Shown here piece by piece: positions 46,324-54,999 of a stretch of DNA of 64,000 nt (positions are counted from its first letter, which is position 1; each line of letters begins with the position of its first letter). Location: assembly GCF_035653575.1 (NCBI RefSeq), contig NZ_DASRBQ010000181.1, forward strand, positions 1 to 64,000. The letters run 5' to 3'. Below the pieces are notes generated by a model. The model saw only the letters and a list, made by a program, of their open reading frames with translations, was not told the DNA's origin and made no database searches. The DNA comes from Actinocrinis sp035653575 (GTDB lineage: Bacteria > Actinomycetota > Actinomycetes > Streptomycetales > Catenulisporaceae). The translations under genes and the position numbers were made by a program.

Positions 46324-47166
46324 ATGCTGCGCATCGCCGTGCCCAACAAGGGATCGTTGTCCGAGGCGGCCTGCGCCATGCTGCATGAGGCCGGCTACCG
46401 GCAGCGCAAGGACCGCGAGCTGCTCGTCGCCGACCCGGCCTCCGGCGCCGAGCTGTTCTTCCTGCGGCCCCGCGACATCGCCACCTACGTCGGCTCCGGC
46501 CGCCTCGACATCGGCATCACCGGCCGCGACCTGCTGCTGGACTCCGGGGCCGCGGCCGAGGAGATCATGCAGCTCGGCTTCGCCCGCTCCACCTTCCGCT
46601 TCGCCGGCCGCCCCGGCACCGGCTCCACCGTCGAGGACCTGGCCGGGATGCGCATCGCCAGCTCCTACACCGGAGTCGTGCAGGCCCACCTCGCCGCCGC
46701 CGGAGTCAAGGCCGAGGTCGTCAAGCTCGACGGCGCCGTGGAGATCGCCATCGAACTCGGCGTCGCCGACGTGATCGCGGATGTCGTGGAGACCGGCACC
46801 ACGCTGCGGCAGATGGGTCTCGAGCTGATCGGCGCGCCCATCCTGCAGTCCGAGGCCGTGCTCGTGCGCCGCACCGGAGCCGAACCCGACCCCGCCGTCG
46901 ACCAGTTCGTGCGCCGCATGCAGGGCGTGCTGGTCGCCCGCCGCTACGTGCTGATGGACTATGACATCCGCGCCGAGCGCCTCAAGGAGGCCGTGGCCGT
47001 CACGCCCGGCCTGGAATCCCCGACGATCTCCCCGCTGCACACCGAGGGCTGGGTCGCCGTGCGCTCGATGGTGCTGCGCGACGACGCACAACGCATCATG
47101 GACGACCTCTGGGGACTGGGTGCGCGCGCTATTCTCGTGACCGACATCCGGGCCTGCCGCCTGTAG
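46324..47166 (+). CDS. hisG: ATP phosphoribosyltransferase HisG (long form)
   Basis: 280 aa. Starts RIAVPNKGSLSEAACAMLHE; the PRPP-site region is DVIADVVETGTTLRQMGLEL. The C-terminal 75 residues (start about residue 210) form the ACT-like regulatory domain of long-form HisG, usually histidine-inhibited. It catalyses the first step of histidine synthesis. The ATG lies 94 bases after hisE, following AAGGC, so a separate promoter is possible. Confidence 0.95.
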   Translation: MLRIAVPNKGSLSEAACAMLHEAGYRQRKDRELLVADPASGAELFFLRPRDIATYVGSGRLDIGITGRDLLLDSGAAAEEIMQLGFARSTFRFAGRPGTGSTVEDLAGMRIASSYTGVVQAHLAAAGVKAEVVKLDGAVEIAIELGVADVIADVVETGTTLRQMGLELIGAPILQSEAVLVRRTGAEPDPAVDQFVRRMQGVLVARRYVLMDYDIRAERLKEAVAVTPGLESPTISPLHTEGWVAVRSMVLRDDAQRIMDDLWGLGARAILVTDIRACRL

Positions 47167-47231
47167 CCGCGTCCTGTGCAGCTCAGGCGCCCGACCCAGT
47201 TTTGATCAGACGCCGCGACGAGACGGGACCG

Positions 47232-47741
47232 ATGGCACCCAACAGCGAGCGCAGCGGCAGCGCGGTCGGCTCTTCCGGCGAGGACGGACTGCCCGTCCTG
47301 CCGATCACCTGGCGCCCCTCGCGCACCCGCGCGATCGTCTTCGCCGTCGCGGTGCTCATGGCCGCCTCCATGAGCCTGGTGGCGGCGCTGCTGCCCAGCG
47401 ACGGCGGCGCGCCCTGGCCGCTGGCCGACCGCATCGCGTTCGGCGCGATCGGATTCGCCGGCGCCGCCGTGCTGTGCATCCTGGCGCGCCCGAAGGTCAT
47501 CGCGGACCGCAGCGGCGTCACGATCGTCAACATGCTGCGCACCCACCGGTTGGAATGGCCGCAGATCGTGCGGGTAAACCTGCGTCCCGGCGACCCCTGG
47601 GTGCTGCTGGACCTGGACTCGGGCGACACGCTCGCCGCGATGGGCATCCAGCCGTCCAACGGACCCGGCGCGGCCCGCCAGGCGGTAGCCGACCTGCGTT
47701 CCCTCGTCGAGCTTTATTCCTACACCGGACGCGGCGACTGA
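47232..47741 (+). CDS. PH-domain membrane protein
   Basis: 169 aa. Two hydrophobic segments (about residues 35-55 and 70-90) followed by a bacterial PH-like domain, RPKVIADRSGVTIVNMLRTH and the WPQIVRVNLRPGDPWVLLDL part. It commonly follows hisG in actinobacteria, which supports the call. Function unknown. The ATG at 47232 is preferred over an upstream TTG (47202). Convergent with the LacI-type gene. Confidence 0.78.
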   Translation: MAPNSERSGSAVGSSGEDGLPVLPITWRPSRTRAIVFAVAVLMAASMSLVAALLPSDGGAPWPLADRIAFGAIGFAGAAVLCILARPKVIADRSGVTIVNMLRTHRLEWPQIVRVNLRPGDPWVLLDLDSGDTLAAMGIQPSNGPGAARQAVADLRSLVELYSYTGRGD

Positions 47742-47777
47742 CCGCGCGTCAGGTGACCGCGCGTGATGTGTCGCCGC

Positions 47778-48803
47778 TCAGGCGGAGGCGCGCAGCGTGA
47801 GCGTGGTCGGCAGGGTCAGCGACTGCACCGCCGCGCCGTCCACCCGCGCCAGCAGCAGCCGCACCAGGTCCCGCGCCACCTGCTCGATCGGCTGGCGCAC
47901 CGAGCTGAGCGGCGGATCGGTGGCCTGAGCCACGCCCAGATCGTCGAACCCGACCACCGCCACGTCCTCGGGCACCCGCCGCCCGGCCTCCCGCAGCGCC
48001 CGCAACGCGCCGCGCGCCATCAGGTCCGAGGCCCCGAAGATCGCGTCCAGCTTCGGCTCCGCCTCCAGCAGCGCGCAGGCCGCCTCGAACCCGGAGCGCT
48101 CGGTGAAGTCCCCGTGCGCCGCGCGGGTCGCGAACCCGGCCTCGGCCAGGGCCTGCCGGTACCCGGCCAGCCGGTCCTGACCCGCCGTCATGTCCTGCGG
48201 TCCGGCGATCGTCGCGATCCGCCGGCGCCCGAGCGAGAGCAGGTGTTCGGTGGCCTGTCGCGCGCCGTACACGTTGTCGACGTCCACATAGGGCACCGAG
48301 GAGTGCGCCGCGGTCGGGCGCCCGCCGTGCACCACAGGGACCCCGGCGCCTACCAGGATGCCCGGCAGCGGGTTCGCCTCGTGCACGGAGACCAGGATCA
48401 CCCCGTCCACGTGCCCCGAGGTCACGTACCGTTCCATGCGCCCGCGCGCCGGCATCGCGCCGCTCTGGCCCTGCATGACCAGCACCAGCTGCAGCTCGGT
48501 GGCGTCCAGCACCCGGTTGACCTCGGTGACCATGGTGGTCAGGTACGGGTCGGCGAAGAAGAACGCGTCCGGCTCCGGAATGATCATCGCCAGCGAGTCG
48601 GTGCGCCGGGTCACCAGCGTGCGCGCGGCCCGGTTCGGCACGTATCCGAGCTCGTCGATCGCGGCCTCGACCGCCTCGCGCACCTCCGGGGACACCTTCG
48701 GGGAATTGTTGATCACGCGGGAGACCGTCGCCCGCGACACCCCGGCGTACGCCGCCACCGTCTCCAGCGTCGGCGCGCCACCGCCGCCCGTTGTCGAGAC
48801 CAT
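47778..48803 (-). CDS. LacI-family transcriptional regulator
   Basis: 341 aa. Helix-turn-helix TLETVAAYAGVSRATVSRVI, then INNSPKVSPEVREAVEAAID and the hinge LGYVPNRAARTLVTRRTDS. The periplasmic-binding-protein-like effector domain follows. In this family a sugar-type ligand usually controls operator binding. No sugar transport or metabolism genes are adjacent, so the regulon cannot be read. ATG at 48803, no strong ribosome site visible. Confidence 0.93.
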   Translation of the reverse strand: MVSTTGGGGAPTLETVAAYAGVSRATVSRVINNSPKVSPEVREAVEAAIDELGYVPNRAARTLVTRRTDSLAMIIPEPDAFFFADPYLTTMVTEVNRVLDATELQLVLVMQGQSGAMPARGRMERYVTSGHVDGVILVSVHEANPLPGILVGAGVPVVHGGRPTAAHSSVPYVDVDNVYGARQATEHLLSLGRRRIATIAGPQDMTAGQDRLAGYRQALAEAGFATRAAHGDFTERSGFEAACALLEAEPKLDAIFGASDLMARGALRALREAGRRVPEDVAVVGFDDLGVAQATDPPLSSVRQPIEQVARDLVRLLLARVDGAAVQSLTLPTTLTLRASA

Positions 48804-48982
48804 CAGCTCCCGTCCTGCCCTCGCCGCCCCGCTGCCGCCGGGGCACTGCGCCGCACCGTGGGCGCCCAGGTCACGGTACCAGCAGGCGACCTTCCCGTAG
48901 ATCCTTCGACCGCTGCCATACCGCGCGTCCCGCCGGGTGCAGGGCGGCTCGGCTCCCGCGGCCCTGGATTAGCGGCCCTGGG

Positions 48983-49555
48983 TCAGCGGCCGCTGCCGCC
49001 GCCGGAAAGGCCACCCACCAACTGTCCCACCAGCCCCGCTACGCCACCCACGACACCGCCTACCACCCCGCCGACCAGACCGGGCGCGGGGGAGGAGGAA
49101 CCCTGGGCCGCCGAAGGGCTCGCGCCGCGCGATCCGCCCGCCGACGCCGAAGCGCCGGCCGGGGAGGAGGACTGCGCCGCGGGCGCGGTGCTCTCGTGTG
49201 CCGCTGCCGCCGCGCCCGAACCGGCCTGCGTGCCGCTGCCGGGCGCACCGGCCCCGCCGATACCGCCGCCGATCCCCGAACCCTGGCCCGAAGCCGGGCC
49301 GGGCAGCGCCGCGGGGACCGTCGCGGTGGGGCGTGAACCCGGGCTCGGGCTCTGATCCGCGGACGCCGGCGGGGCCGAGCTGACGTGCAGCAGCGCGAGC
49401 AGGATGCCGACCAGCGCCATGCCCACCGCACCGGACAGCAGCACCTCGACGGTCTTGCGCACCGGGCCGGCCTGCCGGCGGTGCGACTTGGCGCCTGCTG
49501 CGGATATCCGGCCTCGCGGGCCGCGCGCCCCTTCCAACGTCCCGCCCTTCGTCAC
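48983..49555 (-). CDS. Membrane-anchored Gly/Ser/Pro-rich extracytoplasmic protein
   Basis: 190 aa from the chosen GTG at 49555. One membrane helix at about residues 35-60 (VLLSGAVGMALVGILLALLH), then a Gly/Ala/Ser-rich region ending in repeated VGGVVGGVVGG units and LSGGGSGR. No catalytic motif. An ATG at 49609 is an alternative start and the open frame extends to 49813. Could be a secreted or wall-associated structural protein, which would fit the neighbouring chaplin. Confidence 0.55.
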   Translation of the reverse strand: MTKGGTLEGARGPRGRISAAGAKSHRRQAGPVRKTVEVLLSGAVGMALVGILLALLHVSSAPPASADQSPSPGSRPTATVPAALPGPASGQGSGIGGGIGGAGAPGSGTQAGSGAAAAAHESTAPAAQSSSPAGASASAGGSRGASPSAAQGSSSPAPGLVGGVVGGVVGGVAGLVGQLVGGLSGGGSGR

Positions 49556-50035
49556 CCGCCGACCACGTCGCTCACCCGATCGAGTGATACCACGGCAGGC
49601 TTCCATCGTCGCCCATGGATGCCGCGCCGTGGGAGCGAACCGGAGGACTTGAGGCGGACACGCACCGGACCCGCGCTCCCCGCGCGCCGCCTGCCAGCAC
49701 GGTCGTGACCACGCTCGCCGCTGACCATCCGGGCCCTGACCCGCGTCTACGCGCACGTATGCCAGCTCCCGCAGACCGGGCAGACCGAGCCGGGACGTAA
49801 TCAGGCCCCGCATCCCCGGATACGTAAAAGGGGGATGCGGGGCCTGATAGTGCCCTTACGCCGTGCGGCCCCCAGTACAGCCGCGCGGCGCGAACCGCGT
49901 GTGTGTCCCGTCCCGGCGCGCGCACACCGCCGCGGCGCCGGGACCCGGTCGCGCGCCGAGTGCCGGCGCGTTCGTCCGTGCTGCGCGAGCCGGAGGCCCG
50001 CTGCGCCTCAACCCGGGCCCGATCGGGGCGGGTGT
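49556..50035. other. 480-base gap containing a terminator hairpin
   Basis: Apart from the hairpin at 49801-49847 I see no gene. Short open frames on both strands lack ribosome sites and similarity. It separates the chaplin (stop at 50036) from the Gly/Ser-rich protein, both minus strand; a promoter for the latter should lie in 49560-49800. Confidence 0.5.
49801..49847 (-). terminator. Strong hairpin terminator downstream of the chaplin gene
   Basis: 17-bp perfect arms (TCAGGCCCCGCATCCCC and its complement) around a 13-base loop. Lies about 190 bases past the chaplin stop on the minus strand. Being symmetrical, it could stop transcription from either side. Confidence 0.75.
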
Positions 50036-50617
50036 TCAGCCGATGGTGCAGGTCTGGCTGTCGAGGGTGTTGCGGAACCCGATGACGTCGGCCTGGTTGC
50101 CGCACAGGTTCACCGGCACCGAGACCGCCGCGTTGGCGACGTTGCCGGACAGCAGGCCGCCGGAGTGCTCGGAGGCGCCGGTCGCCAGCGCGCCGGGCGC
50201 GTCGCCGTTGGTGCCGATGCTGCAGGTCTGCGGCTTGACCTTGTCCTTGGCCGCGATCACGCCGACCTCGTTGCCGCATGCGTTCACCGGCACCGCGACC
50301 GCGGCGTCGACCACGTTGCCCGAGCCCGCGCCGCCCGAGTGCTCGGAGCTGCCCTGCGCCAGCGCGCCCTCGCCCGAGCCGATGGTGCACATCGAGCCCT
50401 CGTCCACGTTCTTCAGCGCGATGACCAGAGCCTGGTTCCCGCAGAAGTTGACCGGAACGGCCACCGGGGCGTTGACGACGTTGCCGGAGATCGCGCCGCC
50501 CGAGTGCGACGACTCGCCGGTCGCGGTGGCGTCAGCAGCGGCGATGCCCGCCGTCCCCAGGACCAGGCCGGACGTGGCGGCGGCGAGAGCCAGCCCCCGC
50601 TTGGCAAACCCATGCAT
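50036..50617 (-). CDS. Chaplin-family secreted protein with three chaplin domains
   Basis: 193 aa. A signal peptide is clear (GFAKRGLALAAATSGLVLG ending AGIAAADA). Three chaplin repeats follow, each with the pattern SGN-V-x-x-P-VNxCGN...C(T/S)IG and two Cys: SGNVVNAPVAVPVNFCGN, SGNVVDAAVAVPVNACGN, SGNVANAAVSVPVNLCGN. There is no C-terminal LPxTG/LAxTG sorting signal or membrane tail. Chaplins self-assemble into amyloid-like surface films that let aerial hyphae emerge. Long chaplins normally carry two domains plus a sortase tail, so this free three-domain form is unusual. Confidence 0.9.
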   Translation of the reverse strand: MHGFAKRGLALAAATSGLVLGTAGIAAADATATGESSHSGGAISGNVVNAPVAVPVNFCGNQALVIALKNVDEGSMCTIGSGEGALAQGSSEHSGGAGSGNVVDAAVAVPVNACGNEVGVIAAKDKVKPQTCSIGTNGDAPGALATGASEHSGGLLSGNVANAAVSVPVNLCGNQADVIGFRNTLDSQTCTIG

Positions 50618-50729
50618 CTGTAGACCTCTGTTGCTCTAGACGGGACGGGAGCGCACTGCCCGACGGCACCGCATCAGCTCCCCTTCGCGATGGGGCAACG
50701 AGGACCACACCAGCCGGTTACGCCGAATA

Positions 50730-50757
50730 TCAGGGCGAACACCCCGATTCGCCCTGA
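50730..50757 (-). terminator. Hairpin between the F420-type oxidoreductase and chaplin genes
   Basis: TCAGGGCGAA and TTCGCCCTGA, perfect 10-bp arms around an 8-base loop, about 80 bases after the oxidoreductase stop and 113 bases before the chaplin start. Best read as the terminator of the oxidoreductase transcript; an operator for the chaplin gene is the alternative. Confidence 0.5.
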
Positions 50758-50838
50758 CGGCCCATTACGCGCCAATGCGACAAACTGATCTGGCGAAGAT
50801 CGTGCCGATCCGGCGAACGGCGGTTCGGGCGCGCGCGG

Positions 50839-51840
50839 TCAGCGGTGCAGCTTGGGCAGCACGTCCCGGCCGAACACCTCGATCCACTCGGCCTGGTTGC
50901 GCCCGACGTTGTGCAGGTAGATCCGGTCGAACCCGAGATCCAGGTAGCGCTGCACCTCGGCGCGGTGCACATCCGGGTCCGCGGAGATCACCATCCGGCC
51001 CTCGAAGTCCTCCGGCCGCACCAGCTTGGCCATCTGCTCGAAGTGGAACGGGGAGCGGATGTCGCCCTTGTCGAACTTCATCCCGCCGTTGGGCCACTCG
51101 CTCATCGCGTTGGCCATCGCCTGCTCGTCGCTCTGCGCCCAGGACAGGTGCAGCTGCAGGATCTTCGGCATCGCCTCAGGGTCCTTGCCCGCCTCCCGCG
51201 CGCCCTCGGCGAACTTGCCGAGCACCGTCTCGATCTTCGCCGGCGCGGCGCCCGGGGTGATGATCCCGTCGGCGAGCTTGCCGGTGCGCTTGGCGTTGAG
51301 CGGCCCGGCGGTGGCGATGTAGATCTCCGGGGCCTGCTCGGGCATCGTCCACAGCCGCGCGGACTCCAGCGTGAAGTACTTGCCGGAGTGCTTCACGTCG
51401 CGCTGCTCCAGGCCGCTGGCGAACAGCTTCTTGATGACCTCCAGCGCCTCCCACATCCGGGCGCTGCGTTCGGCCGCCTCCGGCCAGTACCCGCCCACGA
51501 CGTGCTCGTTGAGCGCCTCACCGGCGCCCAGGCCCAGCCAATGCCGGCCCGGGTACATCGCCGCGAGGGTCGCCGAGGCCTGCGCCACGATCGCCGGGTG
51601 CATCTTGAACGACGGGCAGGTCACCCCCGGCCCCAGGTCGCCCTCGGTGCGCGCCCCGATCGCGGTCAGCACGTTCCACACGAACGGCGCGCTGCCCTGC
51701 TGCGGCACCCACGGCTGGAAGTGATCCGCCGCCATCACCCCGGTGAACCCGGCCGCCTCGGCCTGCGCGCTGTACTCGGTCACCTCGAGCGGACCGAACT
51801 GCTCCAGCATCGCCGCGTAGCCGATGTGCGGTGCGCTCAT
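50839..51840 (-). CDS. F420-dependent LLM-class oxidoreductase (FGD-like)
   Basis: 333 aa, luciferase-like monooxygenase fold. GFTGVMAADHFQPWVPQQGS, TCPSFKMHPAIVAQASATLA, ATLAAMYPGRHWLGLGAGEA and LNEHVVGGYWPEAAERS fit the F420-dependent glucose-6-phosphate dehydrogenase-like group. The cofactor is inferred from the family, not seen directly. The chosen ATG at 51840 follows GGAGGAGCGCG; the longer frame to 51888 lacks support. No F420 synthesis genes nearby. Confidence 0.88.
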   Translation of the reverse strand: MSAPHIGYAAMLEQFGPLEVTEYSAQAEAAGFTGVMAADHFQPWVPQQGSAPFVWNVLTAIGARTEGDLGPGVTCPSFKMHPAIVAQASATLAAMYPGRHWLGLGAGEALNEHVVGGYWPEAAERSARMWEALEVIKKLFASGLEQRDVKHSGKYFTLESARLWTMPEQAPEIYIATAGPLNAKRTGKLADGIITPGAAPAKIETVLGKFAEGAREAGKDPEAMPKILQLHLSWAQSDEQAMANAMSEWPNGGMKFDKGDIRSPFHFEQMAKLVRPEDFEGRMVISADPDVHRAEVQRYLDLGFDRIYLHNVGRNQAEWIEVFGRDVLPKLHR

Positions 51841-51989
51841 CGCGCTCCTCCAATCGGGCATCGGGCGCCCTGCCCGACGCCTCGTCAAAAACGCCGTGTG
51901 TTTCGATCACTGTATGCCGCCGCCCTCCGGCTGCGCCGAACGAGGGCGCGCAGTCATGACCACCGCCGAACCCGGGTAGGAGCACCCCC

Positions 51990-52649
51990 GTGCGACTGGA
52001 CCATGTCTCGTACGCGTGCGAAGCCGACGCGTTCGCCTCCACCGTCTCCCGGCTCGGCGCGCTGCTCGGCGCCCCGTTCACCGACGGCGGGGTGCACCCG
52101 CGCTACGGCACCCGCAATGCGGTACTGCCCCTGGACGGCGACTGCTACGTCGAGGTCGTCGCGCCGCTGGAACACCCGGCCACCGACACCATGCCCTTCG
52201 GCCAGGCGGTACGCCGCCGCGCGCAACTCGGCGGCGGCTGGCTCGGCTGGGTGGTCTGTGTCGAGGACCTGGCCCCGTTCGAGAAGCGGCTCGGGCGCCC
52301 GAGCGCGGAAGGCCACCGCCGCCGCCCCGACGGGGTGCTGCTGGAATGGCGGCAGATCGGCCTGCTCGAACTCCTCGAAGACCCGCAGATCCCTTATCTG
52401 ATCCAGTGGAGCTGCCCCGAGCAGGAGCACCCCTCGGCCGGAGCCGACGGCTCGGTGGGCATCGAGCGGCTGGAGATCGCCGGCCAGCGCGAAGAGATCC
52501 TCGCCTGGCTCGGCACCCCCGAGGTCGACCCGCTGCCGCACGTGCACGTCAACTGGCTCGAGCCCGGCGACGTCGCCAACGCCTGGGACGAAGCCGGTTT
52601 GCTGGCGGTCGACTTCCGCACCGCCCACGGACCGGTGCGTATCGATTAA
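51990..52649 (+). CDS. Glyoxalase-like (VOC) domain protein
   Basis: 219 aa. Begins LDHVSYACEADAFASTVSRL with the His of the VOC metal site, then GTRNAVLPLDGDCYVEVVAP, as in the glyoxalase-like families of actinobacteria. Ends VAVDFRTAHGPVRID-like with LLAVDFRTAHGP. Substrate unknown. GTG start with the ribosome site TAGGAG. Convergent with the sigma-factor gene, 15 bases apart. Confidence 0.8.
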   Translation: MRLDHVSYACEADAFASTVSRLGALLGAPFTDGGVHPRYGTRNAVLPLDGDCYVEVVAPLEHPATDTMPFGQAVRRRAQLGGGWLGWVVCVEDLAPFEKRLGRPSAEGHRRRPDGVLLEWRQIGLLELLEDPQIPYLIQWSCPEQEHPSAGADGSVGIERLEIAGQREEILAWLGTPEVDPLPHVHVNWLEPGDVANAWDEAGLLAVDFRTAHGPVRID

Positions 52650-52664
52650 CCGGCTGGCACACCG

Positions 52665-54113
52665 TCAGAACGGGGTCGGCGGGCCGCCCCGGCACCCGGT
52701 GTCCACCAGCAGCTCGGTCTGGCCGAGGCTGATGCGCAGCTGCACGGCCAGCCGCAGCTCGATGCCCAGTATGTCCAGTGAGATTCCCGGGCACATCACC
52801 TCCGCCGGGGACGGCGAAGGCGACGGCGAACTCGGCGAGGGCGTGGGACTCGGCGGGGGCGGGCTGGGCCGCGGGCTCGGGCTGTGACTCGCGACCGGCG
52901 ACGGCCGCGCCGGGCTCGGTGAAGGCGGGGGCGGCGGGGGAGTGGACGGGCTGGTGCTGGGACTCGCGCTCGGCGTCGGCATCGGCGGCGGACTCGACGG
53001 AGCGGGCGCCGCCATGGCGCTTTGACTGGCCGCCGGCTTGGGCGGCGGCGTCGGGTGACTCCCTGTCAACGCGAACGCGAGAGCCGCGGCGGCGACGGCC
53101 GCGGCCGTGCCCAAAGCCACCGCTTGCTGGCGCGGCGAGGCGTGCCGCACCTTGGACAGACCGCGGCCCACGATCCCGGCGTGCGCGGCCGACGTACCGG
53201 ATCCGCCTGAAGCAAGGCTCACGGTTCCCGCAGCGGCCCCGGCTCCGGCCGCGATCGCCAGAACGGTCTTGGCCGCGACCGCCGTGCCCAGCACCGCGGG
53301 CGCCACCACCGCGCCGAGGTGGGCGTTGACGTACTTGAGCATCGCCAGCAGCCCTGCGCACTCCACGCAGTGCCGCACGTGCTCCTCGACCTTGCCCTGC
53401 TCGCGCCGCCCCAGCTTCCCGCGCACCGCCGCACCCAGCCGCTGCGCGTACGGGCGGCAGGACTCCGAGCTGACTTCGCGCACGTGCGCCTGCAGGTACG
53501 CCTGCTTAAGGCCCTCGCGCGCCCGATACGCCAGCGCCGCCACGGCCGCCGGCTCGAGCCCCAGCAGCGGCGCGAGCTGCGCCGGCCCTTCGCCCTCGAC
53601 CTCGGTATGCCACAGCACCGTCTGCCAGCGCTCCGGCAACGCCATGAACGCCTGACCAGCCAGCGACCGCTCCAGCGCCGCGAGCACCGGATCCTCCTGC
53701 GGCTCCGGCTCCTCGAGGTCCACCAGGTCCGCCACCAGCAGCAGCCGCCGCTCGCCGGCCGCCCAGTCCCGGGCCACGTGCCGCATCGTGGTCAGCAGAT
53801 ACGGGCGGAACGCCTCGGTCGGGCCGTTGCCGTTGCGGATTGCGTGCAGCACCCGCGTGAACGCCTCGGCCCGCAGGTCCTCGGCCGCGGCCTCGCTGCG
53901 CGCCCAGTGCCGGGCGTGCAGCAGCGCCGAGCGGGCGTGCCGCTGATAAAGCGGGTCGTAGGCCGCCAGATCCCCGGCGCGCACCCGGTCGATCAGCTCG
54001 CGATCCGGCGGCCCGGCCGCTACCTGCGGCTCCGGCTGCTGCGCTCGCTGCTGCTGATGCTGCGCCCGCCCTTCCTCCCGTCCGTCGTCGCGAGCACCGT
54101 GCTGCCGCTGCAT
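52665..54113 (-). CDS. ECF sigma factor fused to zinc-finger/transmembrane anti-sigma-like domain
   Basis: 482 aa. Sigma region 2 is at about residues 40-110 (DRVRAGDLAAYDPLYQRHAR) and region 4 at about 165-225 (LPERWQTVLWHTEVEGEGPA, LLGLEPAAVAALAYRAREGL). A putative anti-sigma zinc motif HVRHCVECAGLL (HxxxCxxC) follows, then two hydrophobic segments (about 265-300; 333-353, AVALGTAAAVAAAALAFALT). A Ser/Pro-rich stretch and a C-terminal segment with two Cys presumably lie outside the cell. Similar fused actinobacterial ECF groups are known (ECF52-type). The first 30 residues are charged. Expected to respond to an outside signal. Confidence 0.85.
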   Translation of the reverse strand: MQRQHGARDDGREEGRAQHQQQRAQQPEPQVAAGPPDRELIDRVRAGDLAAYDPLYQRHARSALLHARHWARSEAAAEDLRAEAFTRVLHAIRNGNGPTEAFRPYLLTTMRHVARDWAAGERRLLLVADLVDLEEPEPQEDPVLAALERSLAGQAFMALPERWQTVLWHTEVEGEGPAQLAPLLGLEPAAVAALAYRAREGLKQAYLQAHVREVSSESCRPYAQRLGAAVRGKLGRREQGKVEEHVRHCVECAGLLAMLKYVNAHLGAVVAPAVLGTAVAAKTVLAIAAGAGAAAGTVSLASGGSGTSAAHAGIVGRGLSKVRHASPRQQAVALGTAAAVAAAALAFALTGSHPTPPPKPAASQSAMAAPAPSSPPPMPTPSASPSTSPSTPPPPPPSPSPARPSPVASHSPSPRPSPPPPSPTPSPSSPSPSPSPAEVMCPGISLDILGIELRLAVQLRISLGQTELLVDTGCRGGPPTPF

Positions 54114-54243
54114 GCCGCAAAACCCTCATTCCGTCCCCTGGCGCACCCGGGCGGCGCGCACCCCTCCGCGGGGCCCGGCCGGCCGGCGAGCCCCGCCCGT
54201 TCTACGCCCGGGATTCCCGCAGGAAGCGGTCCGTGACCAAAGG

Positions 54244-54816
54244 TCACCCGAACGTGTACTTAAGGGCACTGACACTTGACAGGCCGCCGGCGCCGCCACC
54301 GCTGGCGCGGCACAGCGCCCGGCGCAATGCACCCAGCAGCAGCGCCGGGTCGGTCACCGGGCCCGACCCGCCCTCCGGCGGCGGCACCAGCCACAGCAGC
54401 CGCGCCAGTCCGTCCCCGATCAGGGGCGGCAACGCCACCACGTCCCCGTGCGAGGCGGTGCGCAGCCCATGCGTCCGGCACCACCAGGAGAATCCGCGCA
54501 GCCGCGCCAGCGTGCCCGGAGCCAGCAGGAAACCGACCCGCCGCACCTGCGCCCGCCCGTCCGCCGCCACCGGACCGATCGGCGCGCCCGTGCGCAGCAG
54601 CAGGTCCAGCGCTTCGAGGCCCAGATCCATCCCGACGCTCACGGCGTCGAACAGCGGCCCGGCCGGCACCGCGGCGACCCGCGCCGGATCCGGGTACCCG
54701 GCACGCAGCGCCGCAGCCGGGCTGGCCGTCGGCGCCAGCGGAACCCAGGCGGAACGGCCGGTGTCAGCGGCGGGGTCGAGAGAGCGGGACGGGGTGTGGG
54801 GGTGGGGGTGGGACAT
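54244..54816 (-). CDS. Primase-polymerase N-domain-like small protein
   Basis: 190 aa. The segments AWVPLAPTASPAAALRAGYP, GPLFDAVSVGMDLGLEALDL and ARLLWLVPPPEGGSGPVTDP resemble the N-terminal part of actinobacterial bifunctional DNA primase/polymerase proteins, but the catalytic acidic residues of a full AEP domain are not evident. Probably a reduced, non-catalytic relative. The ATG at 54816 has a GAAGGAGACGCGT site. It lies between the sigma factor and RecD2. Confidence in the family is limited. Confidence 0.5.
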   Translation of the reverse strand: MSHPHPHTPSRSLDPAADTGRSAWVPLAPTASPAAALRAGYPDPARVAAVPAGPLFDAVSVGMDLGLEALDLLLRTGAPIGPVAADGRAQVRRVGFLLAPGTLARLRGFSWWCRTHGLRTASHGDVVALPPLIGDGLARLLWLVPPPEGGSGPVTDPALLLGALRRALCRASGGGAGGLSSVSALKYTFG

Positions 54817-54999
54817 ACGCGTCTCCTTCACGAGGGTCCTCACCAGCAGGGAGCCCCCGCGCCCCGATCCATGACGCCGTTTCAGATATCTTTCCCCGCA
54901 CGGGTTCGCACCGCGGCCGCGCCGTCACCGCCCAGGTGCGGCATCCGCCCGGTGGATCACGGCGCGCCGATTGTCAGAAGCCCGCGATACCGTGCCTTT

